Origin: Paracentrotus lividus
Lineage: Eukaryota > Echinodermata > Echinoidea > Camarodonta > Echinidae
Length of the DNA: 64,000 nucleotides
Assembly: GCA_940671915.1 (NCBI GenBank)
Contig: CALNVZ010003435.1
Coordinates: forward strand, 6,009,322 to 6,073,321
Direction: 5' to 3'
Part shown: positions 45,057-55,599 of the stretch, one piece after another
Position numbering within the stretch: the first letter of the stretch is position 1
Layout: each line of letters begins with the position of its first letter
Program-made: the position numbers and the translations under genes
The notes under the pieces: generated by a model
What the model was told of the DNA's origin: nothing
Databases searched by the model: none
What the model saw: the letters and a program-made list of their open reading frames with translations, nothing else

Positions 45057-47949
45057 GTCTAGGAGCCAGCTACAAATTTATTTACCCCATTTTCCCTATA
45101 AGGTTTGACCCCTGAAAGTGATGTAGTTCAGTACAAGGATCGAGGAAATCGATGTCAACTCAACTCAAAAAACCCGTTTTTGGACATTTATTTACCCCAT
45201 CTTCCCCATGGACCAAATTTTGTCAGTGGGAAGTAGTATGATTGTACATTGCAAAAATATATTAGCTGACAAAAAATAGTGGGGGAAGTGCAGAACTGAC
45301 AGCTTCAAAGACCCTCCCCATACTGCGCATACGTCGGGTCAGTATGCCGCACGTATAAACGGTGTGCATGATATCTCTGTATACAAGGTATATATAAAAC
45401 ACATGCAATCCTCTGTTCTCTGCTGATGATTCAATAATATTAGACTTATTTGTAAGTTAGATTATAGGTGGACTTGCCCGTTCAATAGGCTTTGATCTCT
45501 AATTATTTTATTATTTTTAAGGGAAGTTTTTCGATAAACAGAGATCTTGAGAAGTGGGTAATAAATGCAATAGACTGTGCACTCCACTTTTTTTTTTTTT
45601 TTTTTTATTACATACAAAAATCTTTTCGAGGCAAAGAAAGGTTTCGAATACACATTTAATTTCTATAAGATGGATAATTAGGCCTATAGGCTATTTTGCA
45701 GATCAACGACATTGCTAGACCCCCCAAAAAAAAAAAAAAAATCGCCTGCACCCTTTGGCCTTACATTCATTTTCAAGAAATAATAAGTCGTAATACAACA
45801 TAATTATGTAATCGTAATATAATACATTTCAGCTCCAAACAAGGCTCTGCGTATAATGTGTTAATCAAATGTATTTAATAATGCTAATGTTCATTACATT
45901 TACTCGCGTGCAGCTCGGCATGTTGTTATTTATTTATATATTTATTTTTACACAATTGAAATACAGATAAGCTACGGATCCGGGTTAGGAAATCAGGGTA
46001 GGGCATGATCTGTTAGTATACAGATCAGGGGAGGGGCCGCAGTCAGAAATATTAAATGATAGGGGCGTAGTTGAATATATACAGAAACTGAGTGGTTTTC
46101 AATAGATATTATTGTGCCTGTGCCTGGATCCGTCACTGCAAATGTTTCACTATGTGTTGTATTATGTATATTAGCCCATCGGCTTAATTTCTTATTTGTT
46201 ATATATTGGATCAACAACAGGGACAAATCCAGGATTGAAAGTAAGTTCTAAATTATTTAGAGGGGCTTATCGTGTTTCATCACTTGTGTTATTAGCAGTA
46301 TCTGTTAAATTATCCAACAAGAATATCATGTCATGTTAGAATGTAAACTTTAGTAGTACATTTTTTTTATTTTTTTGCATCCAACTTCCAACTGTTTGAT
46401 ACTCAATTGGTGCAACTGTCTACAATTATCAAGATAGTTTTCAAAAGGTGAAAAGTGATATGAAATTTATCAATGGGAACATTACTTTTTTTAATCTATC
46501 AATTCAGGGGGGAAATGCAATATCATAGCCACATTGATCATGATATTTTTCATTTATTTATTTTTTCTACAAAGTACAGTCATGTAATTCCAATTATTTA
46601 ACAAAGGAGGAGAAAAGTAATAACAGTGTATCAGAAATTCCAGACTTTGATTTCATGTTTCATATTACATCGTTTGAATAGAAGACACTGAGTGTATGAG
46701 TCCTACCGTACGAAGATGTGAATAAGGAAAATCACGAACAAAAGATGAGAGAAAGCGCACAGGAAAGAGAAGGGGTTTGTAAGAGGGAAAAGAAATACAA
46801 TGAAAGATAATAATGATCTTTAAAAATTATTAGTCATCTGAATAATATAATAAGCACTCAGAATTGTCACAAAACACCCCCATTTGGTTGCCTCCCCCTC
46901 CTCCACTCCTACATGCTTTCCAAGAAAAGTGACTAATGAAATAATAAAATGGCATATAAAAAATACATGAAAGTTAGTATTTTGGAACTAATCAAAGATT
47001 ATTCCATTTTCTTCATTACATCATTATTACATGCATACAATATCCTATATTTTTATATCTCTTTCTGTCTTACACACCTCTCCAATTCTTTTTGATCACA
47101 TTTTGTCCATGATTCTTCTCATTCCTTTCCTCGTACGATATACCTTATCATAATTGTAAAGTAACAAATAAATTGCACCATATCAAGTGAGCTGCATTTT
47201 GATTGCGTATATTATATTATGATTTTTCGTTCTTCAAAAGATGTGTGAGCGGGGGGGGGGGGGGGGTCTAGCAAAGATTTGATCTGTATAGGAATAGGGC
47301 CTATATCCCTAGTCTATATCCACATATTCCTGGCATCGAGTTTATAATTCCAGACATTCATTGCATTGCAAGATTATTTTATTTAATCAAAATTAATTAA
47401 CTTCCTATTATTTTCAATCGGCTGATGAATTTAAGACCTCAGTTAATCGGATTTCCCCCTTAAAATAAACAAATAAATACATATAAAAGGGATCAAATCC
47501 CAATTAATAGGCAAGTCATCAATAATCTAGCATACAAATAAGTATGAAAATGAATTATAAAAAGACAAACAAACAGAGTATTACCCGATGTTTTATAAAC
47601 AGAGATATCATGCACACTATTATACACGGAGCACATCGCTCCCGACGCATGCGCAGTATGGGGAGGGGGTCTTGGAAGCTGTCAGTTCTGCACTTCCCCC
47701 ACTATTTTTTGTCAGCTAATATATTTTTACAATGTACAATCATACTACTTCCCACTGACAAAATTTGGTCCATGGGGAAGATGGGGTAAATAAATGTCCC
47801 AAAACGGGTTTTTTGAGTGGGTCTGGGGGCCGAGTCCCCCACTGTCGCTGACATCAATTTCCTCGATTCTTGTACTGAACTACATCACTTTCAGGGGTCA
47901 AACCTTATAGGGAAAATGGGGTAAATAAATTTGTAGCTGGCTCCTAGAC
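45057..47949. mobile_element. 2.9-kb element with about 330-bp TIRs, TA-flanked
   Basis: Left GTCTAGGAGCCAGCTACAAA (45057) and the inverted right end (47949) match for about 330 bp, including two TTTATTTACCCCAT words per TIR and CAGTTCTGCACTTCCCCCAC. TA flanks both sides (45055-45056, 47950-47951). The right TIR carries about 35 extra bases (GGGTCTGGGGGCCGAGTCCC). The interior has a T run at 45588-45607 and a G run near 47250 and is otherwise AT-rich, with no transposase found. It sits directly 5' of the CLCA exons, so it is probably intronic. Confidence 0.75.
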
Positions 47950-48163
47950 TATCAACCAAGACATATCATAACTAAATGGTCATATATCACAGAAAACTTC
48001 TAAATGATGGGACATTTTTTTTTTTTTTTTTCTAACTCATTCTGCTTGAGAAAATTGTATTACTGTGCTATGCTATGTGAATGAAAGGTAGAATTTCGTC
48101 TAATCTCCTTTTATGGGCAAGTAAGCTTAACTTCATTCCTTTTCTTTTAAATCTGATATGCAG

Positions 48164-48409
48164 ATCGATATGTTCTGCCACAACCAAAAAGGCAAAGCAG
48201 GGTATCACAACGAATTCGCCCTTAACCTTCAGAATCGCATTTGCGATCATCAAAGCATTTTGGAAGTTATGGAAAAATCGGAGGATTTCAAAAATGAAAA
48301 TAGTCCCCCCTTGCCACATGGTACCAACATATCACCAAATTTTACTATAGTGCAGCCTGTTGGATCATTGAGGATGGTTCTTGTCTTGGATACAAGTGTT
48401 TCTATGGAT
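48164..48409 (+). CDS. CLCA-family exon: pre-vWA linker and vWA start
   Basis: An 82-codon exon, phase 0 at both ends, with acceptor CTGATATGCAG and donor GTAAGTTA. The protein has the CLCA-type run of HNxE, NLQNRIC and an SILEVMEKSEDF block. A proline-rich linker and the first vWA strand follow, with the MIDAS motif DTSVS (DxSxS) at the 3' end. CLCA proteins (calcium-activated chloride channel regulators) are secreted or membrane-tethered self-cleaving metalloproteases whose vWA domain binds a divalent ion. The upstream HExxH protease exons are not in this window; a 2.9-kb transposon lies just 5'. ATG codons inside are not starts. The family call is strong; orthology is not established. Confidence 0.82.
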
Positions 48410-49017
48410 GTAAGTTAATCATCATCTATTTATCATTATTTTACGGGGTTTTTTTAAGTAATACTGAAAACTTTATTTCAGAAGAGATACCGCTTCCAAA
48501 ATGATTGATTACAAGCTTACACACTTTCATGACCAAAATTCAATTGAAAATGCTATATTTTAACGAAATTAAAAGATGTGAAAATATTATATGATTCTGA
48601 ATACTTCAAAAGTTTACACAATATAATAAAAAAAATAAGTCAGACTTTTCAAAGCGAAACCACCCGCAAAGAATCTAGTGGGGCGTTGGATATCCGACAA
48701 TTCCAAATTAATAAGACAGTTACCATAGTAACAATGCTTCTCAACCAATCAAAATAAAGTAAAGATGTCAGATCTGACATCTTGTCAGACAAGAAATGTT
48801 GATGAAATTCTCTCACAGTCCCATCCTTATTCGAAATGATATTCTGTAAGTCTCCTTAATGTGACTAAAGCAAAAAATAATAATCTAGCACATTTAATGG
48901 AAACTATAATAGTAATCTTTCAGTCTTTCGAACTTTTAAGTAGACCACAGTATTGTTTGTTAGCAAATATTGCCCTTACCCAATATCATTACGGTCCATA
49001 TATTGTCTTCTATAAAG
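48410..49017 (+). other. CLCA intron
   Basis: A 608-bp GT-AG intron between two phase-0 exons. Contains a perfect 18-base palindrome GATGTCAGATCTGACATC (48764-48781), followed at once by CTTGTCAGACAAG. No other feature. Confidence 0.75.
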
Positions 49018-49242
49018 GGAGAACGTTTTGAGAAGATGATTCTAGGAGCAAAGAACTTCATCCAAAGTGTGACACCTAATGGTAGTTACGTGGGCATCGT
49101 GGAATTCAATGACGCTGCTTTCGTGATGTCTTATATGGTTCAAATCATTAACAATGTATCAAGAAAACTATTGATATCGAGACTTCCACCCGATGCAGAA
49201 GGTACGACATGCATTGGATGCGGATTATTAGAAGGCATAAAG
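49018..49242 (+). CDS. CLCA-family exon: vWA core
   Basis: A 75-codon exon with acceptor TCTTCTATAAAG and donor GTATTT, phase 0 on both sides. It follows directly on the MIDAS strand. The protein runs from GERFEKM through GAKNFIQ and GSYVGIVEFNDAA, then LLISRLPPDAEGTTCIGCG and LLEGIK. This matches the CLCA vWA pattern of an amphipathic helix, a G-W/Y-VG-x-V-x-F-x-S/D strand, and the G-GTT/S-C-IG-G loop that supplies the second MIDAS threonine. The frame is intact and codon use looks normal. Confidence 0.85.
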
Positions 49243-49340
49243 GTATTTATAGTCTCTAAGCTACCAATATCATTCAAATTATTTTTTTTACTGGAAGTTA
49301 TGAATATTATAAAGTAGACACTAACAATTATGTCCCACAG

Positions 49341-49402
49341 GAAGCGATCAATGTTGCGACAACCTACACCAATAAGAGCATACCACAATCGTGTCAGAAT
49401 CG
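49341..49402 (+). CDS. Likely short CLCA exon after the vWA loop
   Basis: Acceptor TTATGTCCCACAG is followed by an open stretch, EAINVATTYTNKSIPQ, in the phase expected after the preceding exon. In CLCA proteins this position holds the helix after the TxxGxG loop and a variable turn before the TDG strand. The donor is uncertain (GTAGGT at 49403 or GTGACC at 49407), since a stop follows soon after. The intron before it is 98 bp. Confidence 0.55.
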
Positions 49403-49493
49403 TAGGTGACCGTAGACCATATTAATATTCGAGCCGCCGTATTGCGCAATCGGATCCAAATACTACACCGAACACGCGGGGTTCAACTTCTTC

Positions 49494-52400
49494 CCATGCG
49501 CGTATTCTGGGGGGCTTTACGGGCCCGGGCCCCCCGGCGCGGCGCGTAGGGGGGGGGGCGCCCGAAAAGAGGAGGAAAAAAGGAGAAAAGGGAAAGGGAA
49601 AAAAAAGAACAAAGTAAGAAAAGAAGAGAAAGGGAAAAAGGGGAAAAGAGGGAGGAAAAAAATCGAGAGAGAGAGAAGAAGAGAGGGGGGGGGAAGGGGC
49701 GCCCTTTAAAAAAATTAGGGGAGCCAAATCGACAGGTAAACTAAGGGTGCCAAATTGACCTTAAACTTAGGGGCGCAAATCGACCTTATTTAGGGGCGCC
49801 AAAGCGACATTAAACTACGGGGGCGCCAAATTGAGCCTTAAACGTAGGGGCGCCAAATACCCCGAAACTTAGGTGGGGGCGCCAAGATTGACCTGAGCTG
49901 AGGGTGCCTATTTGATATAAACTAGGAGCCAAAAATCGACCGTGAAATAAGTGAGGTCGCCAATTGACCTTAAATTTAGGGGGGCCGCCGAACTCGACCT
50001 TTAAACTAAGGGGCGCCAAAAAATGAAGCTTACACGTAGAAGGCGCCAAAATTGACCTGCAACATAGGTGGGAGCGCCGAATCGACCTTAGATTTAGGAG
50101 GAGGCGCCAAAATCGACCTAAACTTAGCGGCGTTTAAAATCGACCTTATAATTTATGGGGCCCACCAGATGACTTAAACGTGGGGCGCCTAATTGACCCA
50201 ACTAGTGGGGCGCCAAGATCGGACGCTAATTTAGAAGGGGGCACCAAATCGACACTAAACTGGGGCGCTATACGTCCTTAAATTTAGGGGGCGCCAATGG
50301 AACTTAACCTTAGGGGCACTGAAATAGCCATAATTTATGGGCGCCAAATCGAACTTAAACTTAAAAGGGGCGCCAAATCGACACTAAAATTTAGAAGGGG
50401 CGCCAAATCGACCTTAACACTAGGGGGCGTATATCGACCCTAAATTTAGGGGGGGCAAAATCCGAACTTAACCTTAAGGGCACTAAATAGACCATAAATT
50501 TAGGGGGCGCCAATCGGCCTTAAACCGAAGTGGCACCAAATGTTAGCCTGAAACATAGGGGCGCCAATCGACTTAATGGTCTGAAAAAATTATCCTGAAA
50601 CTTAGGAGATCTTAGATATCGACCCTTAAATTAAGGGGGCGTCAAATCGGACTTAACCTTAAAGGGCGGCCAAATGACCCTTAAACGTAGGGGAGCCAAA
50701 TTGACCCGAAACATAAGGCGGGGCGCAAATCGACACTAAATCAAGGGGCGCCAAAATCGACCTTAAATTTAAGGGCGGCCAAATCGACTAAAACTTAGGG
50801 CGCTAAATCGACTTAGAGGGTGCCAATCGACCTTAAACATAGAGGCGCCAAAATTTAGCTTAAATGTTGGGCGCCAAATGATCTGAAACTTAGAAGCGCC
50901 GATTGACCTGAAGTTAAGGGGGCGCCAAAAATTGATCTTAAATTAGGGACGTCAGATGAGCTCAAATGTAGGGTCCGATCAAATTTAACTTTTAACTTAG
51001 GGGCTCAACTTTATCTAATACTAGGAGAGTGCCGAATTTACCAAGAAACTAAGGGGGCAAAAAAACAAAGGGGTCTTTAAAATGTTCTCTTATGTAAGAA
51101 AGAGCAAAGTTTTAACATGTAATTTGCATGTAGCCAATTTTCGCTCGCGCTCGCGCTCGCTATTTTTTTAAATTGAGTTTAAATTGTGTTTTTGAGGAAC
51201 GCATAAACGTTCTGTTTTCTAATCATTCGAATACTTTCAAAAATATCCGTTTCGCCCTCGCTCTCAGCCTTTGTTTGTCCCTTTTAAAACCAGATTACAT
51301 TTATGAAGATTTTATTAATCAAAAACATTTGAATTAATTTATTTCACGTTACATTTGTTTTTGCATCAAATTGACCTGAAAATTAAGGAAGGCGCCGAAT
51401 TGACCTGAGTTATAGAGGGTGCCGAATTGATCTTAAAATTAGGGGCGGCCAAATTAAGATTAAGACCTTTTAGAGGCGCCAAAAATGATCTGAAACTAGG
51501 GGGCCCCAGAATTGACGCTGAGACTAGGGGCGACGATTGACCTGAAGTTAAAGGGCCCAAATTGGATTTGATCTTAAACCTATGGACGCCAGATTGACTC
51601 AAATGTAGGGGCTCCAAAATTTATCTTAACTTAAAAGGGGCTCCAACTCGTATAATCCTAGACTTGTGGAAGTTTGCAAAATTGCCTGAAAACTAACGGG
51701 GCCACAAATTGCATTCTTTAAAAATATGGTAGAATAGACGCAAATTTTAAAAATTCCATGCTCCTGATCTGTATTTACATTGCAAAATTTCGCATCGCGC
51801 TTCGCACTCGCATGCATTTTTTTCCAATGTGTATTACATTGTTTCCTGAGGCGCATAAAATGTTATGATTTTCTAATCATTCGAAAGAATCAGAATTTCC
51901 GATTGCGCTTCGAGCTCCCACTTTTGTTTTTTCCTCTTGAGGAGAATTTACATTATAGGAATACGCATCAATACATTTATACATTTTTTTCAATTAGCAC
52001 ATTACATTTTTTGCATTTCACATTGACGCTGAAAATAAGGGGCCACCAAATTAATTTTAAACAAAGGGAAATCAAAAATTGACCTAAATATATATGTATG
52101 GCGCCAAATTGAAGCTTACTTAGGGGCGCCAAATTTATCTTAAATTTAAGGAGGGAAGCAAATTATATAATAGATACATAGATACAATTTATGCTTTCCT
52201 TCAACCATGTAAAGTTAACTTGAAACACTCGTTGCTGGGCAAACAAATTGGTCTTTAAATTATGGAAGCTAAATTGTCCTTAACTACTGTCTCTAATACA
52301 TTAGAGCAAAAATTTTTCGCTCGCGCTTTACGCGCTCACATAATTTTTTCCATGAGTTATACATTGGTGTTCCTGAGGAACGCATAAAATTTTCCCCCTT

Positions 52401-52771
52401 TCAGATCATTCCGATTACATTCCGATGTAACCAGATTATGAGGATTATGACCAGTGAAACATGCAATTTACGTTGGTTCGAATTAAGATCTACACATTAC
52501 TTGATGTCAAATTTCGAAATAATTTTGTATGCTTACTTTCAAATCGTTTGATGGACAAATTACAATTTCCGTTCATATGATAGTTCGCGATGAGAAACTA
52601 AACAAAATTGAAACCCCAAGTTTCAATGCTTTTTGGTTGTTAAAAAAGAGAAAAAATCCGATCCGCGCTGCGCGCCTCGTATTAAAAAAACTATATATTA
52701 TAAAAATAATATAAGTTCTTCTTAAAATCTTCAAACATGGATTTAAAGCTGTAGACCTATTTTTGCTCAGC

Positions 52772-52802
<31 letters not shown>

Positions 52803-52882
52803 ATTTTTTTTGGTGAAAGTACACAGGGGCGCCAAAAATCGCATCGGCCCCCCGGGGTGCAAAATCCTGCAATACGCGCCTG
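49494..52882. mobile_element. GGCGCC-array element in CLCA intron (error-rich copy)
   Basis: It is bounded by GCGCGTATTCTGGGGGGC (49494) and an inverted counterpart near 52882 (GGCGCGTATTGCAGGATT when reversed). Between them are a purine tract (49570-49690) and long arrays of an approximately 26-bp unit, GGGGCGCCAAATCGACCTTA plus AACTTA (49700-51060, 51366-51690, 52030-52160). These are separated by TTTTCGCTCGCGCTTCGCGC and GAGGAACGCATAAA blocks. Compared with 61906-64000 it has many one-base insertions and deletions. A G run occupies 52771-52798. Not coding. It resembles a foldback element with array arms, here in mostly one orientation. Confidence 0.65.
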
Positions 52883-52962
52883 ATTCCTCACATAAATATT
52901 TATATAGTTTGCTCTAGACTTCAAACTTGTGGATAATCATAATGATTTCCTTGTCTTGTATA

Positions 52963-53150
52963 GGTACACAATAAACGACATGGATTCTCAGTTCTTACCT
53001 GATTTAACTAACTGACGGGAAGAGAATCAGGACCCATCGGATCGCTGACACCTTTGACGAACATCGGAAACTTCGGTGTTTATGTCATAGATCGCATTGG
53101 TACGAGGCCGGACGATCAAGATGGAATCGCTAGCGTCAGTATGACTGGGT
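52963..53150 (+). pseudogene. CLCA exon, frameshifted (vWA TDG strand)
   Basis: Across frames one reads LTDG, then EENQDPS, then IADTFDE, then GNFGVYVID. This is the order of the CLCA strand that supplies the third MIDAS residue (the D of TDG), followed by the next helix and strand. At least two one-base shifts are needed to connect them: one between TDG and EEN, one after FDE. A TTGTATAG acceptor lies just upstream (52963). Because the adjacent copy of the GGCGCC element is full of one-base errors, these shifts may be sequencing errors in a functional exon. A genuinely decayed gene is the alternative. Confidence 0.55.
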
Positions 53151-53847
53151 GCATATCGGCGACATGCGCTGTACGTTGAGCGCACAGATGGCATCATAAT
53201 CAGCCTTTAACTCCGCATATCTATAGTGATCGATGTGTAGACGATCATGAAGTATTGGAACTTCTTAGCATCTGAGAACTTATCCAGCACCGTTAGGGAG
53301 GAAGCCACACACATGGAAGTAAATATCTCACGAATGTCCGATTAAGTGTAATATCACATAAGCGAGGAGCTTCAAAATATTGGATATTACGAATTGAGAG
53401 TTGGCACGGTGCTGTTCTAAGTCATTCATGTGCATTCATACTCATTAATTCATATACCCCGTTGAGATAAGCGTGTAGAGAGTAATTGAAGTCTCAGGGA
53501 AGAGTTGATGACGCAGAACCATTGGAAAACCCATGTTTGTTTTTTTTTTTTGGGTTTTTGGGGGTTTTTTTTTGTTTTTGGGGTTGGGGGTTGGGTTTCT
53601 CAAATAAGTTAATCAGAATATTATTGATATCTTTATAGAAAAGTTATATCTATAAAAATTTGCATGCTTCTTTTACAGAGAGAGAGATAAGATAGAGATG
53701 GGTTAGGGGAAGAGGAGAAGTCCCAATTCTGTGGTTTGTTTAATAGAATATTCGTATCTAAAAAAACATTCATAACAAAATATAGCTTGTGTGCTAAATT
53801 CAATGATGTCTTAATCAATACTGCTTGTAACACCCGTATCATACAGG
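53151..53847 (+). other. No clear exon; T/G low-complexity tract
   Basis: Possible CLCA continuation near 53260 (VLELLS) is too broken to call. A T/G homopolymer mixture occupies about 53540-53600. Confidence 0.35.
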
Positions 53848-54072
53848 GCTGCAAAGTTCAGCATCACACTGATTCTGATCACTCCGTACCACTGATGTTG
53901 TTATCGACGAATCCTTGGACTGGATACAGTCCTGACATTTAATGGGTTGGTCAACACCATGATCTCTATCACATCACTTAGCCGCTGATGGTACCATCAT
54001 AGACCGAGACCGATTCAAATACAACCTTGATGAGCTCTCAAAACTTATCACTATCACTATCAAAGAGCCGAG
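53848..54072 (+). pseudogene. Possible downstream CLCA exon, broken
   Basis: An acceptor-like CGTATCATACAG precedes an open stretch to about 53940. After a frame change, DGTIIDRDRFKYNLDELSK and ITITIKEP run into a GTATAT donor-like word at 54073. The pattern of a DG-x-x-I turn, an aromatic strand and a closing I-x-I-x-x-P resembles the beta-rich domain after vWA in CLCA proteins. The similarity is weak and the frame is broken. Confidence 0.3.
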
Positions 54073-54728
54073 GTATATGAATATTGAATACTATTCCTCG
54101 ATTACTTCTTTCAGATTGATTCAGGGCGGATTAACAGGTGTGAAGTCAAAATGAAGGCTAGTTAGAAAAAAACATAGTTTTTAATAAATAGCCGATACGG
54201 ATATTGTCCTTTCCCTCAAAACGGTAAATTCAAAGCCATTATATTTATCATTTTTGCGTTTAAGTCAGTTCATTATGCAACATACGGGCATTTCCGAAAT
54301 AAATGATATTAATTTAGCCTACATTAAAAGGTAGTTTACAGATCAGTCTGCGCATGCGCCGAGTCTCCGAATATCCAACTTTCGGGTCACGCACGTTCCT
54401 CGCCTGTTGGGTTGTGTGTTCTCTTGGCATATGGGACGACATGTTAGTTTTTGAGGTGCGCGCGCAGGCTAGTTTTCTTGTGAACGCGACGCGGTCGTAA
54501 TTTGTTGTTAAATGTTTTTCTCAAGCAGTTGAAACGAGTTGGACAGCAAAATAAATTAAAAATGCATCGAATACACCAAAAGGCGGCAAATGAGCATATG
54601 CATCTTGAATTTGGAGATTGTGTATCAAATAAACTAATTCAACAAACCAATTGAGAAATTTATTCGCTCAGTTATATTATGCATCTTGAAGGGCCTGATC
54701 AAACGACGAATTTTTTGGGGGGTTATAA
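54073..54728. other. No gene; CpG-rich patch
   Basis: About 54345-54520 is CpG-rich with TGCGCATGCGC and GAGGTGCGCGCGCAGG words. It could be a promoter or a repeat end, but no exon was found. Confidence 0.25.
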
Positions 54729-55030
54729 AAAAATCATAGTCTTCAATATCTCTATATTTTTTTGGGTATTTGGAAAATAATGAAACGTTAATTAGAAGTT
54801 ACTGAACCGATACCGTTGTTCGCATTGAAGGTAGTTTTTTTGACTCGAGACCAGATCTAAAAAAGAGAAGATTTAACTTGATTTCAAAGTGGCGCCTTAA
54901 GTTAAAAAAAAAACTATCCTTCACTTAAGTCAACAACGCGTATCGTTCAGGTAACTTCTAATTAACATTTCATATTTTTTTCCAAATATCAAAGGGAAGA
55001 GATATTCAAAAAGTATGATTTCATAAATTG
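54729..55030. repeat. Approximately 300-bp inverted repeat
   Basis: TTCAATATCTCTATATTTTT, GGTATTTGGAAAATAATG, AACGTTAATTAGAAGTTACT and a GAAGGTAGTTTTTTT block pair with AAAAACTATCCTTC, AGGTAACTTCTAATTAAC, TTTTTTCCAAATATC and GATATTCAAAAAG on the other side. The centre is near 54875. A small foldback MITE-like element. Confidence 0.65.
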
Positions 55031-55154
55031 CACATGTAATTCTATATTGGTTTAGTAAAAAAATAGATCGTCATTTGAGCACTCTTAAAAGTGGACCATA
55101 GAACGCCAAATTGTGTGTTTAACTGGAAATATTTCAAACACCAATATCCCAAAG

Positions 55155-55372
55155 TAGAGGTGTAGGGAGACCGGTAGGACGTTTACAAATTCATATTTTG
55201 GGCCAGATACATTCCAATGAAAGTACTCACACAATTCCATTTTAGTCTGTAGTTAGCCTATTATGTGGCTAAAACCTGAGCACTAAAAACCTGAAAAACA
55301 GTAAACACTAATTAACTACAGCTTAATTAATGAAGACATTTTTTTGTAACAAACCTACCCCGTAACCTCCCT
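55155..55372. repeat. Fragment of the GGGGAGACCGGGG repeat
   Basis: Collinear with 15443-15645 (GGGAGACCGG, GGGCCAGATA, AGTACTCACACA, GTCTGTAGTTAGCC, TTAACTACAGCTTAATTAA, AACCTACCCCGTA), with several one-base differences. It stops where the LINE tail begins. Confidence 0.75.
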
Positions 55373-55599
55373 ATCCCAAAGCACAAATGATATATCTTAT
55401 TACGAATTCATTTAGCAGTAAAATACTCTTTAAACTTACGTTTTAAAAAGAGTTTAATGTATTTGTATATTTTTTATATTATCTGGTATATTATTCCATA
55501 GTAATAGGACCCTTATATGTTACTCACTGATCTGGAAAAGGAAGTTTTACCATAATATGGCTCGATAATCCAAGTTCTTTCTTTTATTATGATTAATGG

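Noticed and set aside
48158-48163. ATG just before the CLCA exon as a translation start
   Set aside because: It lies in the splice acceptor (ATATGCAG). CLCA proteins have several hundred residues before this point, so the exon is internal.
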